From assembly GCA_014872875.1 (NCBI GenBank), contig WKFI01000009.1:1-36154 (forward strand): a stretch of DNA of 36,154 bases, in the 5' to 3' direction. The position numbers and the translations under genes are program-made. A model generated the notes under the pieces. That model did no database searches. It saw only the letters and a list, made by a program, of their open reading frames with translations, and was not told the origin of the DNA. The stretch is from Paracoccaceae bacterium. GTDB taxonomy: Bacteria; Pseudomonadota; Alphaproteobacteria; Rhodobacterales; Rhodobacteraceae. Shown here piece after piece: positions 1-6,592 of the stretch (its first letter is position 1; each line of letters opens with the position of its first letter).

Positions 1-1
1 A

Positions 2-283
2 GGGTCCGGCACCGGCGGATCTAAGGGCACCGGATCGGGTGGCACCAAAGGGTCCGGCACCGGCGGATCGAAGGGCACCGGATCGGGCGGCACCAAAGGG
101 TCCGGCACCGGCGGATCGAAGGGCACCGGATCGGGCGGCACCAAAGGGTCAGGCTCCGGTGGATCGAAGGGCACCGGCTCGGGTGGCACCAAAGGCTCCG
201 GCACCGGTGGGTCGAAGGGCACCGGATCAGGCGGCACCAAAGGCTCCGGCAGCGGCGGCTCGAAAGGCACCGGCTCGAAACTG
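2..283 (+). repeat. 48-bp in-frame tandem repeat, about 5.9 copies
   Basis: Units start at 2, 50, 98, 146, 194 and 242 (the last incomplete), and each encodes two related octads. The first three units are almost identical, while later ones carry synonymous changes and Ser/Thr swaps. A 24-bp half period is visible. The array probably continues upstream of the window. In-frame 48-bp units allow copy-number change without frameshift. Confidence 0.9.
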
Positions 284-517
284 GCGTCACTGGGACTGCC
301 GGCCTATGCCGGAGATCCGGAAGACACCGGCAACGATGACGACGTCGTCTATGCAAGCGGGTCGGGCGGCTCGGCGAGCGGCGGAACCGGGGGATCCAGT
401 TGGGAACCGCCAAGCCTGGACGACATTATGTCGCTCATGACCAAGGCGCCGGACGACAAGGATCCATCGCTCAAGGATCCTGACGACCCGGAGGAGGATG
501 ACGACCTCTTCGCCTGA
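2..517 (+). CDS. Gly/Ser/Thr/Lys octad-repeat protein, 5' end outside window
   Basis: This is an open frame from base 2 to a TGA at 515-517, about 171 residues, with no start in the window, so the N-terminus is missing. The first ~94 residues are octads of the forms GSGTGGSK and GTGSGGTK, giving a flexible positively charged segment (one Lys per octad). A short unique part follows (LASLGLPAYAGDPEDTG), then a second Gly/Ser stretch, and finally a strongly acidic tail rich in Asp, Glu and Pro ending DDLFA. The acidic tail and third-position GC bias mark this as the real frame; the Arg/Cys-rich frames on either strand look like shadows. I do not recognise the family. The basic repeat plus acidic tail could be a linker or a surface/scaffold protein, but that is inference. 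Confidence 0.7.
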   Translation, partial: GSGTGGSKGTGSGGTKGSGTGGSKGTGSGGTKGSGTGGSKGTGSGGTKGSGSGGSKGTGSGGTKGSGTGGSKGTGSGGTKGSGSGGSKGTGSKLASLGLPAYAGDPEDTGNDDDVVYASGSGGSASGGTGGSSWEPPSLDDIMSLMTKAPDDKDPSLKDPDDPEEDDDLFA

Positions 518-534
518 CGAAAGAAACACCAATC

Positions 535-561
535 AAGGGGCGCGCTTCCGGTGCGCCCCTT
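535..561 (+). terminator. Hairpin after the repeat-protein gene
   Basis: The arms AAGGGGCGC (535-543) and GCGCCCCTT (553-561) pair perfectly across a 9-nt loop, starting 18 bp after the stop codon. No T tract follows, so this is a terminator-like hairpin rather than a textbook intrinsic terminator. Confidence 0.5.
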
Positions 562-938
562 GGGCCGTGCAGGTGGTCTTCGGGTTGGGATCTGTGCAAG
601 ATTGCCACGCATGTTCAGGAACATATCGAACTGCTGGGTCATGTAAAAAGACCGCAAGGTCCAATGAAACCCTTCGAACACGACGTTGCACCGGTCAGGT
701 TGTTTCGCGGGTCACCCGCATCGGGATCCGCCATCATTCTCATGATCGCCAACGACCCGCACTACAGGCCCCAAGCAGACTTTGGGCAGCGCTTTCAAAA
801 CTGCCCGACGCGATCGCGCCCAGACCGGACTCTCATGGCTCAGGACAAGTTTATCGCCCCGCCTGTCCCACAACACACCAGATCACATCTGCAAAGGCGT
901 GACTCCCGGTGCCATATCCATTCTCTTTCGGATCAGGG
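562..938. other. Intergenic stretch with no recognised gene
   Basis: This ~380-bp spacer lies between two converging transcription units. Open frames exist on both strands, but none has a convincing ribosome site, compositional signature or recognisable motif. I see no transposase remnant, tRNA or clear terminator for the minus-strand operon that ends at 939. It may be decayed sequence. Confidence 0.5.
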
Positions 939-2483
939 TCACAGCTGGTTTTCGGGCAATCGAATTGGAAACCGGTTTCGAATTTCTCTATCCAACTGCG
1001 CGCCGATATGTCCGGATCGCTCTGCGGACAGGAGTTCAGCGGTCCTTGATCGAGCCTTTTCGAGAAGGTCCTTGTCAGCCGACACCGCCCATTCCTGTGG
1101 TGTCCGCCGATCGGCCAGTGCCGGATAGTAATAATCGCATTCCATCCGGGCCAGCGTCTGATCGTGTCCTAGGAAATGCCCCGGTCCCCCGATGCAGACA
1201 TCACGGATCACTTCCAGAGACAGGGTGTCTTCGCTGACCTCAAACCCCCGCGTGGCGCGCAGGATCGAACCGATCATGTCATTGTCCAGGACAAAGCTCT
1301 CAAACGAACAGCCCAGCAACGAGCCATACATGCCTGCCGCTTCATAGATCAGATTGGCGCCTGACAGGGCTGACAACAGCTCGGTCATGCCTTTCTCGTA
1401 ACCAGCCTGAAAATCAGGCAGCTTGCTGTCGGTCATTCCGGCCGAGACAGCACAGGGAATGTCGTAATACTGCGCCATCTGGGCGCAGGCCGCCATCAAA
1501 AGCCCCTGTTCGGCGCTCCCGCCTGACATTGCCCCGGTCCGCAGGTCGCTGACAAAGGGCAGACCGCCGAAAGTGGCCGGATGACCGGGGTTCAACAGGT
1601 TGACATAGACAAGTCCTGCCAGCACCTCGGCTGTCTGTTGCGCCACCGCGCCTGCGAGCGGAGCCGGGCTGGTGGCCCCTGCCTGCCCGGCGGATACCAG
1701 CTTGAGCGGTATGCCATGGCGGGCTGCGCATTCGATCACGCCCAAGGCCTCTTCGGCAAAGGTCAGTGGCGGCACGATGAAACAGGTGGAAACACAAAAC
1801 GGGGGCCGCGCCCGCAACGCGTCAGGCCCACCCGCAATCATCTGCATCATCTGTACAGCGGCTTCCATGTTTTCTTCGGAGGTGAACGACCCGCCCACCG
1901 GCTTTGCCGTGCCTTTCAGGCAGGCATAGGCAGTGTTCAGGTCCATCTCGAACGGATCGGTGAGATCCCGCGCGACAACCGTGCGTTGGAACATGTGCAG
2001 GTTCGGCAGCGCCTCGGCCAAACGCGCCATATCATACAGATCCTTGAGCGTGCTATCGCGGATCTCACCCGTCAGGCTATCCACGATATGTACTGCCGCG
2101 CCCGAAGTGCCCAGATGGATCCGCGTGCCGGACGGGTCGATATCGTAGTCCGGGCGTTGGCCATACAGTTTGAAACCGCGACCGGCAATTTTCAGCATAC
2201 GCTTGACAAGATCGGCAGGCATCAACAACCGCCCATCCTCGGTCAGTGTACCGCCCGCGTTGCAAATGGTGTCGATGCACCGGCGAGAGGCGCCTTTCAA
2301 TCCGATCTCTTCCAGCACCCGAAAGGCCGTGTCGCTGACCATGTCGATCTCGCGCGGGGTAAAGGGTTTGTAGGACCCGCCCGCGATGCCGGGCCAGATT
2401 GCGGTGCTGGGGCCGGAACCTGCGCCCTCGGCCCGTTCCGTTTTGCGGGCGGCGCGGCCGCCGGATCGTCTTGCGCGTGTCAT
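939..2483 (-). CDS. Trimethylamine methyltransferase (MttB) family protein, non-pyrrolysine
   Basis: A 514-residue protein of the MttB superfamily. Characterised members move a methyl group from a quaternary or tertiary amine to a corrinoid protein (MttB for trimethylamine, MtgB for glycine betaine). The core is typical: a basic N-terminal tail, then SDTAFRVLEEIGLKG, the central GTSGAAVHIVDSLTGE, and C-terminal GGPGHFLGHDQTLARM. There is no in-frame TAG, so it belongs to the non-pyrrolysine branch. Its ATG overlaps the stop of the upstream PrpD gene (TGATG at 2481-2485), implying translational coupling, and it is the last gene of the cluster. No corrinoid-binding protein or corrinoid:folate methyltransferase lies nearby. 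Aerobic roseobacters carry many such paralogues of unknown substrate; a methylated amine is only inferred. Confidence 0.85.
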   Translation of the reverse strand: MTRARRSGGRAARKTERAEGAGSGPSTAIWPGIAGGSYKPFTPREIDMVSDTAFRVLEEIGLKGASRRCIDTICNAGGTLTEDGRLLMPADLVKRMLKIAGRGFKLYGQRPDYDIDPSGTRIHLGTSGAAVHIVDSLTGEIRDSTLKDLYDMARLAEALPNLHMFQRTVVARDLTDPFEMDLNTAYACLKGTAKPVGGSFTSEENMEAAVQMMQMIAGGPDALRARPPFCVSTCFIVPPLTFAEEALGVIECAARHGIPLKLVSAGQAGATSPAPLAGAVAQQTAEVLAGLVYVNLLNPGHPATFGGLPFVSDLRTGAMSGGSAEQGLLMAACAQMAQYYDIPCAVSAGMTDSKLPDFQAGYEKGMTELLSALSGANLIYEAAGMYGSLLGCSFESFVLDNDMIGSILRATRGFEVSEDTLSLEVIRDVCIGGPGHFLGHDQTLARMECDYYYPALADRRTPQEWAVSADKDLLEKARSRTAELLSAERSGHIGAQLDREIRNRFPIRLPENQL

Positions 2484-3826
2484 CAGGATGCCTTTCTACG
2501 GGATACATTTGCAAAGAATGCAGCGATGTCGGGTGCCTCGGGCCAGCGCAAAAGCATGGAGAACTCCGCCGGAGGGCGCCCTGTGATCGACTGGTATTTA
2601 GCCGCAAGCTGCGCCTCGCTCATCGGGGTCCGGCGCGATCCCAGCGGATAATCACATGTTCCGGACAGCACCCGCCCGTCCCTCAGATGAACCTCCAACC
2701 GGTCAGGCTGGGCGGGATCATAATTCAGGTCCGGATTGAGCGGCGCGACCGTCGAGACAGAGGTCAGCGCAATCAATCTGGACACGTCGGGCCGCGTCCA
2801 GAACCCTTCGGCGCTGTCGGCCAGGGTCAGATTGCCACTGACCAGAACCTGCGCCACGCAGGCCGGGACGGAAAACAGCGCCTCGGTCCGGGACGCGGGG
2901 CGGTCAAACGGCAGGATTGCCTTGTGAAAGACCGGCATGGTGGCGTGGAGCCGGGACACCTCTGCCAAAGGAACTTGATCGCGCAACCTTAGCGCAATGG
3001 TCATCAACCGGTGGATATAGCTGCAGGAAGGCCAGGGCTTGATCAGCAATCCGTATTCTTCCAGCGCCCAAGGATCACCCAGTTTTTGTCCTGCAAGACA
3101 AAAGGTTACGTCAGTCCCGGCGCCCATCAGGCCATTGAAACCCCGGTCGCTTTCCAGAACCGCGACATTGCCTGTGGCCCCGGCGCGGGCCATCACTGCG
3201 GCTTCGAATCCGGCGCGCGCTGCACATCCCGCCTGCAGGGGTTTCACGTGCGATCCGAATTGCATCGTGTATCCGGACGCCTGCGAGATCGCGATGGCCA
3301 TCGCATGACCGGCCTGCTCCGGTTTCAACCCCAACGCTCGGGAACAGGCGGCGGCGGCACCTATCGCCCCCAGTGTCGCGGTGGAGTGAAAGCCGCGCGA
3401 ATAATGGTTCAGGGTGACGGCCTCTCCCAAGCGACAGATCACTTCGAAGCCCACGCAATAGGCAGACAACACGTTCTGACCGGTGAGCAGGGTGGTCTGT
3501 GACAAGGCCAGCAGCGCAGGCAGTATGACGATTGTGGGATGGGTGTTGCCCGGCTCCTCCCAATCATCGAGGTCGTAGGCGTGGCCTGAGACGGCGTTCA
3601 GAAGGGCGGCATAGCCAGGTGCTGCCTGGTGATCGCTCCCATAAAGCGGGGCGCCCCCTGCTCCGACAGGCAGCAGAGCGTTGCTGGTCGTTGTCGCCAC
3701 CTCGCTTTGGGTTCCAGCAAGGATGCAACCAAAGCAATCCGCGACCGCTTGGGCGACTGTTCGATCCAGCCGTCGGGGAGGGTCGGCCGTTGCGGCAAAG
3801 TGAGCCAGCTGCAACAAAAATCCCAT
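2483..3826 (-). CDS. MmgE/PrpD family protein
   Basis: A 447-residue protein of the MmgE/PrpD family, whose known members include 2-methylcitrate dehydratase and cis-aconitate decarboxylase. Family landmarks are DCFGCILAG near the N-terminus, YDLDDWEEPGNTHPTIVILPALLAL (broadly, residues ~80-105), GFHSTATLGAIGAAAA, and a C-terminal lid-like domain. The length matches the family. The start is supported by GGAGGGG just upstream of ATG. It sits 159 bp after the hydroxylase gene and is coupled to the MttB-family gene. The absence of prpB or prpC argues against methylcitrate metabolism. Within this cluster it could dehydrate or isomerise a hydroxy acid, which is inference. Confidence 0.85.
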   Translation of the reverse strand: MGFLLQLAHFAATADPPRRLDRTVAQAVADCFGCILAGTQSEVATTTSNALLPVGAGGAPLYGSDHQAAPGYAALLNAVSGHAYDLDDWEEPGNTHPTIVILPALLALSQTTLLTGQNVLSAYCVGFEVICRLGEAVTLNHYSRGFHSTATLGAIGAAAACSRALGLKPEQAGHAMAIAISQASGYTMQFGSHVKPLQAGCAARAGFEAAVMARAGATGNVAVLESDRGFNGLMGAGTDVTFCLAGQKLGDPWALEEYGLLIKPWPSCSYIHRLMTIALRLRDQVPLAEVSRLHATMPVFHKAILPFDRPASRTEALFSVPACVAQVLVSGNLTLADSAEGFWTRPDVSRLIALTSVSTVAPLNPDLNYDPAQPDRLEVHLRDGRVLSGTCDYPLGSRRTPMSEAQLAAKYQSITGRPPAEFSMLLRWPEAPDIAAFFANVSRRKAS

Positions 3827-3849
3827 ATCACCCCTCCCTCACCCGCCAA

Positions 3850-3872
3850 ACGGAATTCGACACGAATTCCGT
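3850..3872. promoter_or_regulatory. Perfect inverted repeat upstream of the PrpD gene (site 1)
   Basis: The 10-bp arms ACGGAATTCG (3850-3859) and CGAATTCCGT (3863-3872) flank a 3-bp spacer. Each arm holds a GAATTC, and the two lie 11 bp apart, one helical turn. The site is 24 bp upstream of the PrpD start. It suits an operator for a dimeric regulator or a hairpin in the mRNA. Confidence 0.55.
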
Positions 3873-3917
3873 CCCGCAATCCTGCGAGGGTTTCGGATGC
3901 TCCCGGCCAGGCGACGT

Positions 3918-3940
3918 CCGATTTTCGCACCGGAAATCGG
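3918..3940. promoter_or_regulatory. Short inverted repeat between the two GAATTC palindromes
   Basis: The arms CCGATTT (3918-3924) and AAATCGG (3934-3940) are separated by 9 bp. Alone this would be unremarkable, but it sits between two stronger inverted repeats in the same 162-bp spacer. Confidence 0.35.
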
Positions 3941-3941
3941 G

Positions 3942-3964
3942 CCGAATTCCTGGCAGGAATTCGG
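3942..3964. promoter_or_regulatory. Perfect inverted repeat upstream of the PrpD gene (site 2)
   Basis: The arms CCGAATTCCT (3942-3951) and AGGAATTCGG (3955-3964) flank a 3-bp spacer, the same architecture as site 1. Its centre is 92 bp from that of site 1. It lies 22 bp past the hydroxylase stop codon, so it may instead act at that gene's 3' end. Confidence 0.55.
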
Positions 3965-3985
3965 TATACCGAACGATCCGACGCA

Positions 3986-4972
3986 TCATGTGTACATCTG
4001 CTTCTTGCGTTCACGCGTGGCGCGGGTCGCCTCTTCGCTGCCGTCGTGGAACGAGCCGAAGATCACGTCCCAGGGCATTTCGGCCGTGCCATAATTGCAC
4101 TCGAAGTACCGGTGGTGCAGTTGGTGAAAGAAGTCCCCAGTATTGAGACGCTTACGGTTTCTGGCCACCACGCCCTCGAACCCGGAATGCGACACGCAAG
4201 GGTTCAGTCCGTTCACATAGCCGTGGAACAGGAAATGGATCGGGTGTGACGGCACCACGAAATGAACCAGCAGGGTCGAGAAGTACAACGCCCCTTCGAC
4301 CGGATGCATCGATATCCCTGCCCACGGTCCGATATTGATGTTCCGGTGATGCAGTGAATGCGCCAGCTTGTACAAGGGCGGCCAATGCAGCAGCCGATGC
4401 GCCCAGTAGAAATGAAAACTCGACCAGATCGGGATCAGCACCAGCCACAGCACGAACCAGACCGGATGTTCTACTGCAGAGATCCGGGGGGCATAGCCAT
4501 TTGCGGCTGCCCAGAAATAGCCGATCTCGTACAGCGTCCAGAAGGACAGGCTGGAGGCAATCGACCAGAACATGTTGTCCGCCACCTGGTTGCGGAAAGT
4601 GAAATGACCGTTGTGCCGGGTCTGATCGCGGGCATCGAATTTCAGCGAATGCCCCTGCCCCTTGAGCGTGATGAACCACACGTGCAGCCCGCCCGCGACT
4701 AGAAGAAGGAGGATCAGATTGCGCAGCCATATCTGCGCGGCCCAACCAAGCGCAAGCACCTGCATCTCATCCCAACTGGGTTGAAACCAGGTATAGACCA
4801 CCACAGCCAGAGCCAGCTCAACCGTCACCGCGCTGAGGGTCAGCCAATAGGCCGAAATCCATTTCAACCAGGCCAGCGGTTGTGGCGGCCAGGACAAGAT
4901 GGGTGAGACCGGGATCGGCAGATCCGGATGGTGGTTCCAGATTCGGCTTTTGGTCTCGGGGTCTTGCGCCAT
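3986..4972 (-). CDS. Sterol desaturase / fatty acid hydroxylase superfamily membrane protein
   Basis: A 328-residue integral membrane di-iron oxygenase of the fatty acid hydroxylase superfamily, which uses O2 to hydroxylate or desaturate lipophilic substrates. The histidine clusters that bind iron are visible: HFYWAHRLLH, HSLHHRNIN and HQLHHRYFECNYG, with HPVEG between them. Hydrophobic spans precede the first cluster. The ATG at 4972 is chosen because AAGGAAAAGG lies just upstream; a TTG 14 codons earlier has no such support and overlaps the ALDH stop. The gene follows the ALDH gene by 38 bp and is part of the catabolic cluster. Substrate unknown; an O2-dependent hydroxylation is the family expectation. 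Confidence 0.85.
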   Translation of the reverse strand: MAQDPETKSRIWNHHPDLPIPVSPILSWPPQPLAWLKWISAYWLTLSAVTVELALAVVVYTWFQPSWDEMQVLALGWAAQIWLRNLILLLLVAGGLHVWFITLKGQGHSLKFDARDQTRHNGHFTFRNQVADNMFWSIASSLSFWTLYEIGYFWAAANGYAPRISAVEHPVWFVLWLVLIPIWSSFHFYWAHRLLHWPPLYKLAHSLHHRNINIGPWAGISMHPVEGALYFSTLLVHFVVPSHPIHFLFHGYVNGLNPCVSHSGFEGVVARNRKRLNTGDFFHQLHHRYFECNYGTAEMPWDVIFGSFHDGSEEATRATRERKKQMYT

Positions 4973-5010
4973 GGGCCTTTTCCTTTGGCTGAATGGGACA
5001 GACAGTTGGA

Positions 5011-6495
5011 TCAATCGGCAAACGGGTCCGGTTGGAGTGGATCGGTGGACAGCCAGACCGATTTGGTTTGCATGAAACAGCGCATACCTTCCCAGCCATT
5101 CTCGCGGCCGTAACCCGATTGCTTGTATCCCCCGACCGGTGATTGCGTGGCAGCGTTGAAATAGTTGTTGATGTAGACCGTCCCGGCCTCGATCCGATCG
5201 GCCATGCGCATGGCGCGGGTGACATCCCGCGACCAGATCCCGGCAGCAAGACCGAATATCGTGTCATTGGCAGTGCGGATGACTTCGGCCTCATTCTCCC
5301 AGGCTTCGGTCGAAACCACGGGCCCGAAGACTTCGTTCTGGGCCAGATCCGCGTCATTGGGGACGTCGGCGAAGATGGTTGGGCCGATGTAGTATCCCTT
5401 GTCACGACAGGCACTACGGCCATCAAGCAGCAGCTTGTGCCCCGCGCTTTCGGCGGCGGCGATCCTGGACAGCACCGCGTCATAGTGCGGCCGGTTCGCC
5501 ATCGGACCAATCTGCGTGGCCGGATCGTTGGGATCACCGACGCGGGCCTTTCGCACAACCTCTACCAGCCGTTCGGTGAACTCTCCGATGACCGATCGAT
5601 GAACCAACAATCGCGAGCCCGAGATGCAGGATTGCCCCCCCGCCGGGAAGATCCCTGCCGCAACCCCATTGACCGCAAGCTCAAGATCCGCATCGGGGCA
5701 AACAATCTGCGGTGACTTGCCCCCCAACTCCATGACAACGGGTTTGACCTGCTTGGCGGCTGCCGCCGCGACGGCACGCCCACCGCCGGTGCCACCGGTA
5801 AAGGACACCATACGCACATCCGGGTGGTCGATCATCGGACCCGCCGTAGTGGTGCCGAACCCTGTCACCACATTCAGCACACCGGGCGGCAGATCGGCTT
5901 CCAGCAGCACCTCCATCAACTCCAGCGTTGAACAGGAAGAATGCTCCGAGGGTTTCAGCACCACAGAGTTCCCGGCCGCCAGACAAGGGGCCAGTTTCCA
6001 GATCAGCGTCCCCAAAGGCGAGTTCCACGGCAGGATCTGGGCGACAACACCAAAGGGCTCCCATTTCAGGTAGTTGTGGATGTTGGGTGCCTCAGCAGGA
6101 ATGACACGGCCCTCGAACTTGTCACACATCCCGGCGTAGTAATGCCAACTGTCCACCTGCCATTGGCCGGGTCTAAGACCGGGTGTGATGGCTGCAGGCA
6201 GCTTGCCATTGTCGCGGGTTTCGATCGCACCCAAGCGCTCGGCATTTTTCGAGATCACATCTCCGATCCGCCGCAAAACCCGCCCGCGTTCAGCAGGCAT
6301 CATTCGGCCCCAAGGCCCATCGTAGAAGGCTGATTTCGCGGCCTTTACGGCACAATCCACGTCCTGATGGTTGCACTCCGGGACCCGCGCCCAAACCTCG
6401 CCAATTGCAGGGTTTTCACTCTCGAAATACTGGCCCGAGGCTGGATCATGCCAGTCGTTTCCGGCAAAATACTTGAAGGTACGAAGCTCGGTCAT
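5011..6495 (-). CDS. NAD(P)-dependent aldehyde dehydrogenase
   Basis: A 494-residue aldehyde dehydrogenase that oxidises an aldehyde to the acid. Key residues are present: Asn158 in PWNSP, Lys181 in KPSE, Glu256 in MELGGKSP, catalytic Cys290 in GGQSCISGSR, and a C-terminal NEVFGPV. Length and order match the ALDH superfamily. The ATG at 6495 (MTELRTFKYF) is preceded by AAGGA and gives the normal family length; an extended frame begins 44 codons earlier but would run through the palindromes at 6525-6568. Next to a ThDP enzyme and a GMC alcohol oxidoreductase, it could oxidise the aldehyde either one produces. If the ThDP enzyme is AruI-like, a 4-guanidinobutyraldehyde dehydrogenase role is conceivable but unproven. 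Confidence 0.92.
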   Translation of the reverse strand: MTELRTFKYFAGNDWHDPASGQYFESENPAIGEVWARVPECNHQDVDCAVKAAKSAFYDGPWGRMMPAERGRVLRRIGDVISKNAERLGAIETRDNGKLPAAITPGLRPGQWQVDSWHYYAGMCDKFEGRVIPAEAPNIHNYLKWEPFGVVAQILPWNSPLGTLIWKLAPCLAAGNSVVLKPSEHSSCSTLELMEVLLEADLPPGVLNVVTGFGTTTAGPMIDHPDVRMVSFTGGTGGGRAVAAAAAKQVKPVVMELGGKSPQIVCPDADLELAVNGVAAGIFPAGGQSCISGSRLLVHRSVIGEFTERLVEVVRKARVGDPNDPATQIGPMANRPHYDAVLSRIAAAESAGHKLLLDGRSACRDKGYYIGPTIFADVPNDADLAQNEVFGPVVSTEAWENEAEVIRTANDTIFGLAAGIWSRDVTRAMRMADRIEAGTVYINNYFNAATQSPVGGYKQSGYGRENGWEGMRCFMQTKSVWLSTDPLQPDPFAD

Positions 6496-6524
6496 TCCTG
6501 TGCTTTCCTTGTAATCCCGATGAC

Positions 6525-6568
6525 CAAGGCTTTTGGAAAAGCCTTGCAAGCGATTTCGAAATCGCTTG
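6525..6568. repeat. Two abutting perfect palindromes between the ThDP-enzyme and ALDH genes
   Basis: The first element has arms CAAGGCTTTT (6525-6534) and AAAAGCCTTG (6537-6546) around a GG spacer. The second is a 22-bp perfect palindrome with half CAAGCGATTTC (6547-6557) and its complement (6558-6568). They are directly adjacent, fill 44 of the 97 spacer bases, and could form twin hairpins in the transcript. They look like a REP-type or mRNA-processing element; a related imperfect copy lies at 6662-6683. Confidence 0.7.
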
Positions 6569-6592
6569 GCCGCAGGAGTGGTCGGTTCCAGA

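Noticed and set aside
2-283. Regularly spaced repeats considered as a CRISPR array
   Set aside because: The 48-bp units are contiguous and in-frame with no unique spacers; they encode protein octads.
21-440. Arg/Cys-rich (minus) and Ala/Pro/Arg-rich (plus) open frames over the repeats
   Set aside because: They are shadows of the repeat; only the frame ending at 517 yields a coherent Gly-rich domain plus acidic tail.
562-938. Possible transposase remnant in the spacer
   Set aside because: No recognisable transposase motif or terminal inverted repeats in any frame.
939-2483. Pyrrolysine-containing MttB
   Set aside because: The reading frame has no internal TAG, and no pylT/pylS-like sequence was seen in the window.
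1581-2651. 356-codon plus-strand frame antisense to the MttB and PrpD genes
   Set aside because: No family motif, and the minus strand encodes two clear proteins over the same bases.
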